From Variovorax sp. V93 (lineage in GTDB: Bacteria; Pseudomonadota; Gammaproteobacteria; Burkholderiales; Burkholderiaceae_C), in the NCBI RefSeq assembly GCF_041154485.1, contig NZ_AP028669.1, forward strand, positions 310,001-374,000: a DNA stretch of 64,000 nt, given 5' to 3'. Of this stretch, positions 43,531 through 54,413 are shown piece by piece (within the stretch, counting starts at the first letter, position 1; every line of letters starts with the position of its first letter). Below the pieces are notes generated by a model. That model did no database searches and had not been told where the DNA came from. It worked only from the letters and a program-made list of their open reading frames with translations. Made by a program: the position numbers and the translations under genes.

Positions 43531-45516
43531 TCAGACCATCGCGTTGTCGGCGCCCGGGATCTCGTGCGCCTTGATGCCCTTGCGATGCAGCTTGAAGTTG
43601 AGCTTGGCGATGAGGCCGTCCTCGTGGTGGATGCGCGTCATGTTCTTCACATAGCCGTCGTCGGGCGCCACCGCCTGCGCGCCGAGGATCCAGCGCACGC
43701 TCTCGCGGTAGTCGTAGAGCTGCTTGTCGGCGGGATCGGCCAGCAGGCCGGACAACGCCGCCATGGCCGCCGGGTGGCCCCGCTGCGCGTGCTCGCGCAC
43801 AAGGTCCACGTAGCGATGCCGCGCCGGAATCTCGTTCAGGTCGCCGATGAACATCAGCATGCCTTCGAGGCCGTCGGTGTGCCCCATCTCGTGCGCCTTG
43901 CGCATCTCCTCCACGGCCTCCTGCATCAGCTGCCCGCGCTCGGCGGGGTCCTTCGCGGCGAGCGAGAGGTTGTAGCAGGCGTAGCCCAGCTTGTAGGCCC
44001 CCATGTTGCCGCCGTCCTCGGCGGTCTTGCGGTAGTAGGGAACGGCCTGGCTCAGGTCGGGCGCGACATGCACGCCGTCTTCATGGAACAGTCCGAGCAG
44101 GTAGTCGCAGGAGTCTCCGCCCGCCGCCTGGCCCATCGTTGCCAGCGCGAAGGCGTCGGCCTCGCGCCCGCCGTACCGGAGGGCGGACGCCAGCTTGTTC
44201 CATGCCAGCGTGCCCGGGGCGCGCGTGCGGGCGAGTTCGAGCCAGGCCTGGCCCGCGGGCTCGTTGGGCACGAATCCCAGCACGCCCTTCAGGCTGCAGT
44301 AGCCGTGCAGGATCATCGCGGCCGGGCATTCCCCGGCATTGGCGCTGCGCACGACGGCCTGGCCCAGCCAGGACGGGGCCTGCGGCTCGAGCTGGCAGGC
44401 CAGCAGCACCGCGAGGGACATCGCGTGGTCGTCGTCGATGGGCGCGTGGACCTCGGCTTCCTTCAGGCAGGCGAGCGCCTGCGGCCGCTCGTCGCGGCCG
44501 TAGTGGCTCTTGGCGATCCAGTACAGCGTTTCCCAGCGGTGATACGGGTGCAGCGCCTCGCCCGCGCGCTGGCGGGTGGCGGCCATCCACTGGCGCACGT
44601 CCTCGGGGTCGTCGTCGCCGTCGACCTCGTTCTCCAGGTAGTCGTCGCGCCAGATCTCGTGCCGCAGGCGGTCTTTCTCGACCTCGTCGAGGTGCGCGCA
44701 GGCCGGCGATGCGATGAAGGCGCGCACCCGGTCGTGGCTGCCGCCCCAGCGCGGCTGCATGAACCAGATGCACTGGCGCAAGAAGAAGAACAGCCGCGGA
44801 TGGATCTGCATCGTGGCGTGCATCCAGTACTGCTTGCCGGTCAGCATCTTCTTGCCCTGCATCGGCGACGGCAGCGCCGCGGGCGCGCTGGACGGACAGG
44901 CGATGCGTTCGTCCGCCTGCAGGCCGGAGCGCGCGAGCATGGCCAGCAGTTCCTCGCGCGCCTCGGGGGACATGCCGTCGAGCGGCAGGTCGTGCACGAG
45001 CGGGGCTTCGGGGCCGCGTCCGCTGCGCACGAGCTCCGTGAGCCAGTCCGGCTCATTGAAGGCCGACACGCTCTGCATCATCAGTGCGGTGGCGTTCCAC
45101 AGGGTGGGCTCGCGCTCGAGCGCACGCATCGCCGACACGGCCGCATGCGTGGCGCAGGCGTGGGCGCAGGTCCATCCCAGGTCGGTCACCGAACCGGCCC
45201 AGCCCGAGCCGCGGTATTCGTAGGCCCAGTGGAACCAGTAGTGCGCCTCGCACAGCCATGCGTGGGCCGATTGCGGGCGCGCGGCCTGCCAGGCGCGCAG
45301 CCGCGCCAGGCCTTCGGCACCGGCCCCGGTGCAGCCCTGGAGGTCGGCGGGCAGCGCGGCGTGGTAGCGCTCTTCGGCGGCGCGGTCGTGAAAGCTCGCG
45401 GCCAGCGCTTCGTCGAACAGGCGGTCGAGCGCGGCGTGCTCGCCTGCGCGCAGCAGCGCATCGACGTCGCAGATCTTCCATGGCGAGGGAATGGACAGGA
45501 TCGGGTTCGTGGTCAT
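43531..45516 (-). CDS. DUF4034-like protein with Sel1/TPR-type repeats
   Basis: This 661-residue soluble protein is of unknown function. The first 200 residues contain LLRAGEHAALDRLFDEALAA and ARPQSAHAWLCEAHYWFHWA, similar to DUF4034 proteins. The C-terminal half holds Sel1-like units such as YYRKTAEDGGNMGAYKLGYA and EEMRKAHEMGHTDGLEGMLM. No signal peptide or membrane helix is seen. It is rich in Trp, His and Cys. Frame choice rests on the coherent helical-repeat translation. It is the last of three genes behind xth, 35 bases after the DUF1266 gene. Confidence 0.8.
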   Translation of the reverse strand: MTTNPILSIPSPWKICDVDALLRAGEHAALDRLFDEALAASFHDRAAEERYHAALPADLQGCTGAGAEGLARLRAWQAARPQSAHAWLCEAHYWFHWAYEYRGSGWAGSVTDLGWTCAHACATHAAVSAMRALEREPTLWNATALMMQSVSAFNEPDWLTELVRSGRGPEAPLVHDLPLDGMSPEAREELLAMLARSGLQADERIACPSSAPAALPSPMQGKKMLTGKQYWMHATMQIHPRLFFFLRQCIWFMQPRWGGSHDRVRAFIASPACAHLDEVEKDRLRHEIWRDDYLENEVDGDDDPEDVRQWMAATRQRAGEALHPYHRWETLYWIAKSHYGRDERPQALACLKEAEVHAPIDDDHAMSLAVLLACQLEPQAPSWLGQAVVRSANAGECPAAMILHGYCSLKGVLGFVPNEPAGQAWLELARTRAPGTLAWNKLASALRYGGREADAFALATMGQAAGGDSCDYLLGLFHEDGVHVAPDLSQAVPYYRKTAEDGGNMGAYKLGYACYNLSLAAKDPAERGQLMQEAVEEMRKAHEMGHTDGLEGMLMFIGDLNEIPARHRYVDLVREHAQRGHPAAMAALSGLLADPADKQLYDYRESVRWILGAQAVAPDDGYVKNMTRIHHEDGLIAKLNFKLHRKGIKAHEIPGADNAMV

Positions 45517-45551
45517 GGTGTGCAGCGAAAGATCAAGGGGCACCGGCCGTC

Positions 45552-46337
45552 TCAGGCTGGCAGCGTTTGCGGATCGAAGATGCGGTAGCGTTTCCAGGGC
45601 AGCATGAGCCAGCTGCCCTCGACGTTGTGCAGGTGCTCGCGCACCTCCATGGCGGCGCGCGTGGAGGCGGGGCCGTCCTGGGTGCTGATGCGCAGCCAGT
45701 GCTCGCGCGCCCGTGCGTAGGCCAGGCCGAAATCCTCCCAGCCGTCGAAGCTGTCCTGCGCGCGCTGGGCGTTGAGGAACAGCACGGGCCACGCCTGCGC
45801 CTCGGGCACCCAGCCGAGCAGTGCGATGCAGCGCACCAGGAAGGCGGTGCGCGCGCAGTCGAAGGCCAGCGCATCGCGCACACGGCCCTGGGCCGCGAGT
45901 TGCTCGTAGAAGCCATCGTGCGAACGGCCGAGGCCGCCGACCCAGCCGGTGAGCGCGGCCTGCATGCGCGCGGGAATGGCGGCGGCGGGCAGGTCGGCGG
46001 GGAAGTTCATTTCCCTCAGCACCTGGCGCGCGAGTTGCTCACTTTTTTCGGCAGGCAGTTCGAGCGCGAGCGTGTCGCCGTTGCAAGGCAGGCCATTGCG
46101 AATCAGCAGGATGTCCGCGAGCGCAAGGGCCCAGCGGCGCCTGTTGGGCGCCGCGTTGTCGGCTGCGGCGCGGGCGGCGCGCAGTGCCGGGTCTTCCCTG
46201 GCGGGGGCGGCAGCGCCCTGGCTGCCGGGAGCGGTGGTTTCGCGGTCCTCGCGCATCAGGCCGGACAGCACGACGGCCACGCGCCACGCGAAGAACAGCA
46301 GGCCCAGCCCCACGAGCCACAGCAACAGCTTCAGCAT
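45552..46337 (-). CDS. Membrane-anchored DUF1266 protein
   Basis: This 261-residue protein starts MLKLLLWLVGLGLLFFAWRV, a single N-terminal helix, followed by a disordered linker and a domain with CARTAFLVRCIALLGWVPEA and DSFDGWEDFGLAYARAREHW. The Trp-rich WEDF...GR...W pattern is the DUF1266 signature. DUF1266 function is unknown; members often sit in clusters of uncharacterised genes. Its start overlaps the end of the PcfJ-like gene by seven bases. The C-terminus reads LPWKRYRIFDPQTL. Confidence 0.8.
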   Translation of the reverse strand: MLKLLLWLVGLGLLFFAWRVAVVLSGLMREDRETTAPGSQGAAAPAREDPALRAARAAADNAAPNRRRWALALADILLIRNGLPCNGDTLALELPAEKSEQLARQVLREMNFPADLPAAAIPARMQAALTGWVGGLGRSHDGFYEQLAAQGRVRDALAFDCARTAFLVRCIALLGWVPEAQAWPVLFLNAQRAQDSFDGWEDFGLAYARAREHWLRISTQDGPASTRAAMEVREHLHNVEGSWLMLPWKRYRIFDPQTLPA

Positions 46338-47575
46338 GGCAGCGCGCCCGGGACGATGGCCGTGAGCGGGATGCCTTCGATCTCGCAGGCGGCGGTCGGC
46401 AGGTCGCGCAGCATGGGCGGCAGGGATTTTTCGGGCAGGGTCAGGCGCGCGGCCGCGGCGACGGCCGGATCGACGTACCGCAGCCGGTCCAGTTCGTGGG
46501 GCGCAATGTGCAGCAGCAGCCATTGCAGTGCCGCCGGCGGGCGTTCGAAGTGTTCGATCAGGTGGAAGTTGGCACTCATCACGCTGAGCAGGAAGCCGGC
46601 GTCGGCCACGTCGGTCACGAATTTCCACTGGCCGGCCGCGGCGCCTCCGGCCGGCGCGGACGCATCGGGCTCGAACACCAGGCCCATGCCTTCGCAATCG
46701 GCATGGCGTTCGCCGCGCGGCGGCAGGGCGCGCAGGAACTGAAGCACGTCGTCGGCGTACTTGCGCACCGGGTGGCGGTTCTGCTTGCCCTTGATCTGGT
46801 CCACCCGCAGGCCGTCGGCGGCCACGCCGAGGCTGATCGTCACATGCGGCAGGTTGCCCGCGCTGCGCAAGGTGAAAAGACGCAGCCGGCCGTCCTGCGC
46901 GGCCTGCGCGTACTGCTCGCCATAGCCGCCGCTGAGCTTCTTCAGGCTCGCGAACTGTCCGAGGCAGTGCTGCATGTGGTAGGACTCGTAGGCCATCTCT
47001 TCGCGCAGCGCTGGATGGCTGCCATCGAACTCGAAGAAGGTGCCGTTGGTCGTGCGCAGCACTTCGCGCAGCGCGAGTCCGCTGCTGGGCACCCAGCCCT
47101 TGCTGCGCCGCGCCTGCATGCGCTGGTGCTCCCGCTCCCACATCGCCAGGGCCATGAAGCAGGTGATGCGCTGCAGCTTCTGCTCGAGCCGCGTGCCGCG
47201 CCGCGCGCGCAGGAACTCCACCAGCACGCGCTCGCGCTCGATCAGCAGCAGATGGTCGGGGTCGAGGTAGTGGCAGGCCGGGGGCTGCGCATCGGCGCGC
47301 GGCTGCAACCGCCTGGCCAGCCACTCGGGCACCGGCTTTGCGGGGCCTGCGGCCGCGAGGTAATCGGCCATCGAGTGCACCGGCAGCACGTGCTCGAAGC
47401 TGCCGATGGCCCAGCGAAAGAAATGATTGCGCAGCCAGGCTGCCATGTCGGCGTCGTCGCCGCGCTCGCTGCTGCGGCGTGCGATGGCCGCCTTGACCTC
47501 GGGCGCGTTCACGACGTCGCGCGGCAGGTAGGCTGCCGGTGGCGCGGGATCGGCGACGGGCGTGGTCAGCGGCAT
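46331..47575 (-). CDS. PcfJ-like domain protein
   Basis: This 414-residue soluble protein is not characterised. The middle has YESYHMQHCLGQFASLKKL followed by RLRLFTLRSAGNLPHVTISL and VDQIKGKQNRHPVRKY. That is the HC(V/L)G ... R.FSLR ... GK.N..P order of PcfJ-like proteins, found on plasmids and phages. The role of PcfJ domains is unknown. The N-terminal 150 residues are helical with a basic stretch. It starts 12 bases after the xth stop on the same strand, so co-transcription with xth is possible. Confidence 0.72.
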   Translation of the reverse strand: MPLTTPVADPAPPAAYLPRDVVNAPEVKAAIARRSSERGDDADMAAWLRNHFFRWAIGSFEHVLPVHSMADYLAAAGPAKPVPEWLARRLQPRADAQPPACHYLDPDHLLLIERERVLVEFLRARRGTRLEQKLQRITCFMALAMWEREHQRMQARRSKGWVPSSGLALREVLRTTNGTFFEFDGSHPALREEMAYESYHMQHCLGQFASLKKLSGGYGEQYAQAAQDGRLRLFTLRSAGNLPHVTISLGVAADGLRVDQIKGKQNRHPVRKYADDVLQFLRALPPRGERHADCEGMGLVFEPDASAPAGGAAAGQWKFVTDVADAGFLLSVMSANFHLIEHFERPPAALQWLLLHIAPHELDRLRYVDPAVAAAARLTLPEKSLPPMLRDLPTAACEIEGIPLTAIVPGALPC

Positions 47576-47587
47576 CGGCCGGCGCGG

Positions 47588-48391
47588 CTACAGCGTGAAG
47601 TCGTAGTCCACCGTGATCGGCGCATGGTCGCTGAACTTGATGGTCTTGTAGATCTGCTCGCTGCGCGCGAGAGTGCCCAGGGCCGGCGTGGCCAGGTGGT
47701 AGTCGAGCCGCCATCCCACGTTGTTCGCGTAGGCCTGGCCGCGGTTGCTCCACCAGGTGTAGGCCTCGGCCGTGGTGTCAGGCTTGAGCAGGCGGTAGAC
47801 GTCCACCAGGCCCGCGCCGTCGGCGCCGGCGTCCAGCAGCCGGGTCATCCAGGCGCGCTCCTCGGGCAGGAAGCCGCTGTTCTTCTGGTTGCCGCGCCAG
47901 TTCTTGAGGTCGATTTCCTTGTGGGCGATGTTGATGTCGCCGCAAAGGATGAATTCGCGCTCCTTCTTGAGCGCGGTGAGGTGCGGGAAGAAGCCCTTCA
48001 GGAAGCGGAACTTGGCTTCCTGCCGCTCCTCGCCCGAACTGCCGCTCGGGAAGTAGCAGCTGATGATCGAGAGCTTGCGTTTGGGCGTGTCGAAGCGCAG
48101 TTCGAGGTAGCGGCCCTCGGCATCGAATTCGGCGTCGCCCCAGCCCACCACCACGGCGCTCGGCGCGTGCCTGGTGTAGATCGCGGTGCCGGCGTAGCCT
48201 TTTTTCTCGGCGAAGTGGAAATGGCCCTTGAGGCCGGCCATTTCCTCGAATCGGCCTTCGATGTCGCTCGCCTGCACCCGGATCTCCTGCATGCAAATAC
48301 AATCCGGCGCAAGTTCGGCCACCCAGTCCGCCACCCCCTTCGTGGCGGCCGAACGCAGGCCATTGAGATTGAGGCTGGTCAGTTTGAACAC
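47588..48391 (-). CDS. xth: Exodeoxyribonuclease III
   Basis: This 267-residue AP endonuclease and 3'-5' exonuclease acts in base-excision repair. The catalytic order is visible: SLNLNGLRSA, Glu in CICMQEIRV, Tyr/Asp region, GDINIAHKEIDLKNW, WRLDYHLAT and SDHAPITVDY with the general-base histidine. The start is GTG 48391, giving MFKLTSLNLNG; no ATG lies close enough. A GGAA element six bases ahead is shared with pyrE. It is head-to-head with pyrE across 12 bases, the usual neighbour in betaproteobacteria. Confidence 0.95.
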   Translation of the reverse strand: MFKLTSLNLNGLRSAATKGVADWVAELAPDCICMQEIRVQASDIEGRFEEMAGLKGHFHFAEKKGYAGTAIYTRHAPSAVVVGWGDAEFDAEGRYLELRFDTPKRKLSIISCYFPSGSSGEERQEAKFRFLKGFFPHLTALKKEREFILCGDINIAHKEIDLKNWRGNQKNSGFLPEERAWMTRLLDAGADGAGLVDVYRLLKPDTTAEAYTWWSNRGQAYANNVGWRLDYHLATPALGTLARSEQIYKTIKFSDHAPITVDYDFTL

Positions 48392-48393
48392 AA

Positions 48394-48401
48394 GGAATTC
48401 C
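48394..48401. promoter_or_regulatory. Palindromic Shine-Dalgarno GGAATTCC serving both xth and pyrE
   Basis: The 8-bp palindrome gives GGAA on the plus strand six bases before the pyrE ATG. It also gives GGAA on the minus strand six bases before the xth GTG. The whole intergenic gap is only 12 bases, so each mRNA must begin within the opposite gene. Confidence 0.75.
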
Positions 48402-48403
48402 CG

Positions 48404-49087
48404 ATGGCTGTAGATGGTGAGAAAAGCAGCGCGGTGGCGCAGGATTTCGTCCAGTTCGCGCTCGACGCAGGGGTGCTGCGCTTCGGCGAGTTCAAGACCA
48501 AGGCCGGTCGCATGAGTCCTTATTTCTTCAATTCGGGGCTCTTCGACGACGGCGCCAAGATCGCGCGGCTCGCCGGATTCTATGCAGACCGGCTGATCGA
48601 GAGCGGCGTCGAGTTCGACATGATCTTCGGCCCCGCCTACAAGGGCATTCCGCTGGGCGCCACGGTGGCGGCCGAACTGGCCCGGCGCGGGCGCAACCAT
48701 CCCTTTGCCTACAACCGCAAGGAAGCCAAGGCGCACGGCGAGGGCGGCAACCTGGTGGGCGCGCCGCTCAGGGGCCGCGTGCTGATCGTCGACGACGTGA
48801 TGTCGGCCGGCACCGCGGTGCGCGAATCCATTGCCGCCATCGAAGCCGCGGGCGCCACGCCGCACGCCGTGGCCATTGCGCTCGACCGGCAGGAAAAAGC
48901 CACCGAGAACGGCGTCGACGTGGACCACAGCGCCGTCCAGTACGTGCGCAACCAGCTGGGCCTGCAGGTGGTGGCCATTGCCACGCTCGACGACCTGCTG
49001 AACTATCTCTCGGGCAGCGCCGCCGCCGACCTCGGCGTGCATCGCGAGCGGGTGCTCGCCTACCGGGCGCGCTACGGCGCCAGCTGA
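48404..49087 (+). CDS. pyrE: Orotate phosphoribosyltransferase
   Basis: This 227-residue enzyme joins orotate and PRPP to orotidine monophosphate in pyrimidine synthesis. The PRPP loop is VLIVDDVMSAGTA (residues 126-138). FGEFKTKAGRMSPYFFNSGL is the N-terminal substrate region, and FGPAYKGIPLGATVA and NRKEAKAHGEGG the flexible catalytic loop with its lysines. The start ATG 48404 is fixed by the GGAA element. Length is normal. Confidence 0.96.
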   Translation: MAVDGEKSSAVAQDFVQFALDAGVLRFGEFKTKAGRMSPYFFNSGLFDDGAKIARLAGFYADRLIESGVEFDMIFGPAYKGIPLGATVAAELARRGRNHPFAYNRKEAKAHGEGGNLVGAPLRGRVLIVDDVMSAGTAVRESIAAIEAAGATPHAVAIALDRQEKATENGVDVDHSAVQYVRNQLGLQVVAIATLDDLLNYLSGSAAADLGVHRERVLAYRARYGAS

Positions 49088-49103
49088 GACCGACGCCGTG
49101 CCC

Positions 49104-49781
49104 ATGCGCAAACTCGACCTGGCGGCCCGGCCGTTCGCAGCCCCGTGGGTGCTGCTGCTGATGGCACTGTGGGCCGGCGCGGCCCCGGCGCAGCCCGCAC
49201 CGGCGCCGGCCGCGGGCATCTATTCGTGCACCGATGCACGCGGCCGCACCCTCACGGCCGACCGCCCGATTGCCGAATGCAGCGACCGCGAGCAGCGCGA
49301 ACTGAGCCCGAGCGGCACCACGCGCCGCCGCATCGAGCCCACGTACACCGCCCGAGAACTGGCCGAGCGCGAAGACCGCGCCCGCGAGGCCGCATTGCAG
49401 GCCGCGCGCCTGACCGACGAGCGCCGCCGCGAGCGCGCGCTGCTGGTGCGCTATCCCAATGCCGAGGTGCACGACCGCGAGCGCGCCGAGGCGCTGGTGC
49501 AGATCGACGCGGTGATCCAGGCGGCGAAGAAGCGCCTCGTCGAGCTGGCCGAAGACCGGAAGCGAATCGACGAGGAGCTGGAGTTCTACAAGCACGACGT
49601 GAGCAAGGCGCCCGGCGCCGTGCGCCGCAAGCTCGAGGACAACGCGCAGAGCGTGGCGGTGCAGAACCGCTTCATCGGCGAGCAGGAAGACGAGAAGAAG
49701 CGCGTCAACGCGCGCTTCGACGAGGAGCGCGCGCGCCTCAAGCAGCTCTGGTCTCCCCAGAACGGCGTCAGCAAACGCTGA
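49104..49781 (+). CDS. DUF4124 exported coiled-coil protein
   Basis: This 225-residue protein has a signal peptide (LLLMALWAGAAPAQPAP). The DUF4124 core is IYSCTDARGRTLTADRPIAE, then a long charged helical region (about 80-220) rich in Glu, Arg and Ala that looks like a coiled coil. Cysteines in YSCTD and AECSD could form the usual disulphide. GTG 49098 is an alternative start. The function of DUF4124 proteins is unknown; they are periplasmic. It follows pyrE after 16 bases and converges with gatB. Confidence 0.85.
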   Translation: MRKLDLAARPFAAPWVLLLMALWAGAAPAQPAPAPAAGIYSCTDARGRTLTADRPIAECSDREQRELSPSGTTRRRIEPTYTARELAEREDRAREAALQAARLTDERRRERALLVRYPNAEVHDRERAEALVQIDAVIQAAKKRLVELAEDRKRIDEELEFYKHDVSKAPGAVRRKLEDNAQSVAVQNRFIGEQEDEKKRVNARFDEERARLKQLWSPQNGVSKR

Positions 49782-49790
49782 GGGCCGGCG

Positions 49791-51281
49791 TCAGCCCAGC
49801 TTTGCCTTGAGCAGTTCGGTCACCTGGGCCGGGTTCGCCTTGCCGCCGCTGGCCTTCATCACCTGGCCCACGAGGCCGTTGAGGGCCTTCTCCTTGCCGC
49901 CGCGGTACTCCTCGACGTTCTTCGCGTTCTTTGCGATCACCTCGTCCAGGATCCTGTCGAGCGCGCCGGTGTCGCTCATGGGCTTGAGGTCCTTGGCCTC
50001 GATGATGGCGTCGACATCGCTGCCTTCGCCGGTCCAGAGCGCGTCGAACACCTGGCGTGCCGCATTGTTGGGCAGCGTGCCGTCGGCAATGCGCCCGACC
50101 AGCTGCGCCAGCTGCTGCGCCGTGACCGGCGCGGCCTCGATGCCGATTTCCTGCGCATTCAGCCGGCGCGCCATTTCACCGGTGATCCAGTTGCTCGCGA
50201 GCTTGGGCGTGGCGCCGGCCTTCACCGCGTCGTCGAAATAGCGTGAGAGCGCCGGGCTCTGCGTGAGCTGCGCCGCGTCGTATTCGGACATGCCGTGGTC
50301 GCGCACGTAGCGCTCGGCCATGGCGCGCGGCAGCTCGGGCATGGCGGCGCGCACGCGCTCGATCCACTCGGGCTCGATGGCGAGCGGCGGCAGGTCCGGG
50401 TCGGGGAAGTAGCGGTAGTCGGCCGCGTCTTCCTTGGTGCGCATGGTGCGCGTCTCGCCGGTGTCGGGGTCGAACAGCACCGTGGCCTGCTCGATCTTGC
50501 GGCCGTCTTCCAGCTCGTTGATCTGCGAGTTGATCTCGTAGTCGATCGCCTGCTGCATGAACTTGAAGCTGTTCAGGTTCTTGATCTCGCGCCGCGTGCC
50601 GAGCTTCTCGCCGGGCTTGCGCACCGAGACGTTGGCGTCGCAGCGGAAGCTTCCTTCCTGCATGTTGCCGTCGCAGATGCCGATCCAGGTGACGATCTTG
50701 TGCAGCTCGCGCGCATAGGCCACGGCCTCGGCGGTGGAGCGCATGTCGGGCTCGGTCACGATCTCCAGGAGCGGCGTGCCGGCGCGGTTCAGGTCGATGC
50801 CGCTCTGGCCGACGAAGTTCTCGTGCAGCGACTTGCCCGCGTCTTCCTCGAGGTGGGCGCGCACCAGGCGCACGGTCTTCTTTTCCTGGCCGAGGAAGAA
50901 CGAGACGGCGCCGCCCTGCACGACCGGGATCTCGTACTGGCTGATCTGGTAGCCCTTGGGCAGGTCGGGGTAGAAGTAGTTCTTGCGCGCGAACACGCTG
51001 CGCGGCGCAATGTGCGAGCCGAGCGCGAGGCCCAGCTTGATGGCGCGCTCGACCGCGCCCTTGTTCATCACGGGCAGCGTGCCGGGCAGCGCCAGGTCGA
51101 CCGCGCAGGCCTGCGTGTTGGGCTCGGCGCCGAAGGCGGTGGAGGCGCGGCTGAAGATCTTGCTCGCGGTCGAGAGCTGGGCGTGCGTCTCGAAGCCGAT
51201 GATGACTTCATAGCCGCGCACCAGCGGGCCGGTCGGGCGGCCTTCTTGCTGTGCTTCGAAAGTGTTCACGGGTTCGCTCAT
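49791..51281 (-). CDS. gatB: Asp/Glu-tRNA(Asn/Gln) amidotransferase subunit B
   Basis: This 496-residue subunit activates the mischarged aminoacyl-tRNA with [43 protein letters not shown] and [12 protein letters not shown] are family landmarks. The C-terminal tail (about 400-496) is the tRNA-binding YqeY-like domain, including [19 protein letters not shown]. It is two bases after gatA and last in gatCAB. Confidence 0.97.
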   Translation of the reverse strand: MSEPVNTFEAQQEGRPTGPLVRGYEVIIGFETHAQLSTASKIFSRASTAFGAEPNTQACAVDLALPGTLPVMNKGAVERAIKLGLALGSHIAPRSVFARKNYFYPDLPKGYQISQYEIPVVQGGAVSFFLGQEKKTVRLVRAHLEEDAGKSLHENFVGQSGIDLNRAGTPLLEIVTEPDMRSTAEAVAYARELHKIVTWIGICDGNMQEGSFRCDANVSVRKPGEKLGTRREIKNLNSFKFMQQAIDYEINSQINELEDGRKIEQATVLFDPDTGETRTMRTKEDAADYRYFPDPDLPPLAIEPEWIERVRAAMPELPRAMAERYVRDHGMSEYDAAQLTQSPALSRYFDDAVKAGATPKLASNWITGEMARRLNAQEIGIEAAPVTAQQLAQLVGRIADGTLPNNAARQVFDALWTGEGSDVDAIIEAKDLKPMSDTGALDRILDEVIAKNAKNVEEYRGGKEKALNGLVGQVMKASGGKANPAQVTELLKAKLG

Positions 51282-51282
51282 T

Positions 51283-52769
51283 TCAGAATCCCTCCGGCGT
51301 GCGCGTGTGCCAGTCGGTGGCCTGCTGGAAGCGGTGCGCCGCGTTCAGCAGCTTCGCTTCGCCGAAGTAGTTGCCGATCATTTGCAGGCCCACGGGCATG
51401 CCGTTTTCATCGAAGCCCGCGGGCACGCTCATGCCGGGCAGGCCGGCCAGCGAGGCGGGCAGCGTGAAGATGTCGGCCAGGTAGTCGGCCACCGGGTCGC
51501 CGCCGTGCTCGCCGATCTTCCAGGCGGTGGTCGGCGCGGCGGGGCCGGCGATCACGTCGCACTGCCTGAAGGCCTGCTGGAAGTCGTCGGCGATCATGCG
51601 GCGCACCTTCTGCGCCTGCAGGTAGTAGGCGTCGTAGTAGCCGTGGCTCAGCACGTAGGTGCCGATCATGATGCGGCGCTTCACCTCGTCGCCGAAGCCT
51701 TCGGCGCGCGTGCGCTCGTACATCTCGGCCAGGTCCTTGTACTGTTTCGCGCGGTGGCCGAACTTGACGCCGTCGAAGCGGCTCAGGTTGCTCGAGGCCT
51801 CGGCCGCGGCCAGGATGTAGTACACGGGTATCGAGAGCTCCGTGAGCGGCAGCGACACCTCGACGCGCTTCGCGCCGAGCTTCTCGTACTGCGCGAGCGC
51901 GGCGTCGATCGCCGCGCGCACGCCGGGCGCCACGCCTGCGCCGAAGAATTCCTTGGGCACGCCGATGCGCAGGCCGTCGAGCGAGTCGCCGAGCGAGCGG
52001 CCGAAGTCTTCGGCGGGCTTGTCGAGCGAGGTCGAGTCGCGGTCGAGGTCGGGGCCGCAGAAGGCCGACAGCAGCAGCGCGCAGTCCTCGGCCGAACGGG
52101 CCATCGGGCCGGCCTGGTCGAGGCTGGACGCGAAGGCCACCATGCCGTAGCGCGAGGCGCGGCCGTAGGTGGGCTTGATGCCGGTGATGCCGCAGAACGA
52201 GGCCGGCTGGCGGATCGAGCCGCCGGTATCGGTGCCGGTGGCCGCGGGCGCGAGGCGCGCCGCCACGGCCGCGGCGCTGGCGCCCGAGGAGCCGCCCGGG
52301 ATGCGCTCGCGGTTCCAGGGGTTGCGCACCGGCACGGCCTTGTCGTGGCCCACGGCGGGCACGGCGACGTTCTCGTTGGCCGAACCCATCGCGAATTCGT
52401 CGCAGCTGAGCTTGCCCAGCGTGACCGCGCCGGCCTCGGCCAGGCGCTTGACCACGGTGGCGTCGAACGGCGAGCGGTAGCCCGCGAGCATCTTCGAGCC
52501 GGCGGTGGTGGCGAAGTCGGTGGTGGTGAAGATGTCCTTGTGCGCGATCGGCACGCCGGCCAGCGCGGGCGCATTGCCGGCCGCGATCAGCGCGTCGGCC
52601 GCGCGGGCCTGGGCCAGCGTGACCTCTTCGTTCACGTCGACGAAGGTGCCGAGCGACTCATGCGCCTTCATGCGGCCAAGGAAGGCCTGCGAGGCCTCGA
52701 CGGCCGAAACCTTGCGCTCGGCCAGGGCCTTGGCAAGGGCGGCCACGCCCATCTGGTGCAGTTCGCCGC

Positions 52770-52773
<4 letters not shown>
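51283..52773 (-). CDS. gatA: Asp/Glu-tRNA(Asn/Gln) amidotransferase subunit A
   Basis: This 496-residue amidase-signature subunit releases ammonia from glutamine. The triad is Lys79 ([10 protein letters not shown]), the cis-serine in [13 protein letters not shown] (about 163) and the nucleophile in [13 protein letters not shown] (about 187). The ammonia product passes to GatB. Its ATG overlaps the gatC stop (ATGA). It shares the fold of the AtzF amidase domain encoded 18 kb away but is clearly the tRNA-type enzyme. Confidence 0.97.
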
Positions 52774-54328
<1,555 letters not shown>

Positions 54329-54347
54329 GAGGCGCAAGCCATCATCG

Positions 54348-54379
54348 GCCGGCCTCTGCTTGCGCAGGCCGGCTTTTTT
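54348..54379 (+). terminator. Intrinsic terminator/attenuator between mreB and mreC
   Basis: GCCGGCCT (54348-54355) pairs perfectly with AGGCCGGC (54366-54373) around a 10-base loop, followed by six thymines. It lies 19 bases after the mreB stop. It probably lets mreB be expressed above mreCD-mrdA. Confidence 0.8.
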
Positions 54380-54413
54380 GCCATCTGACGTTGCACACAG
54401 CCAGGTCCGAACC

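Noticed and set aside
46184..49087. 967-codon plus-strand frame
   Set aside because: Only the end (from 48404) is pyrE. The earlier part is antisense to DUF1266, PcfJ-like and xth genes and has shadow composition rich in Arg, His and Gly.
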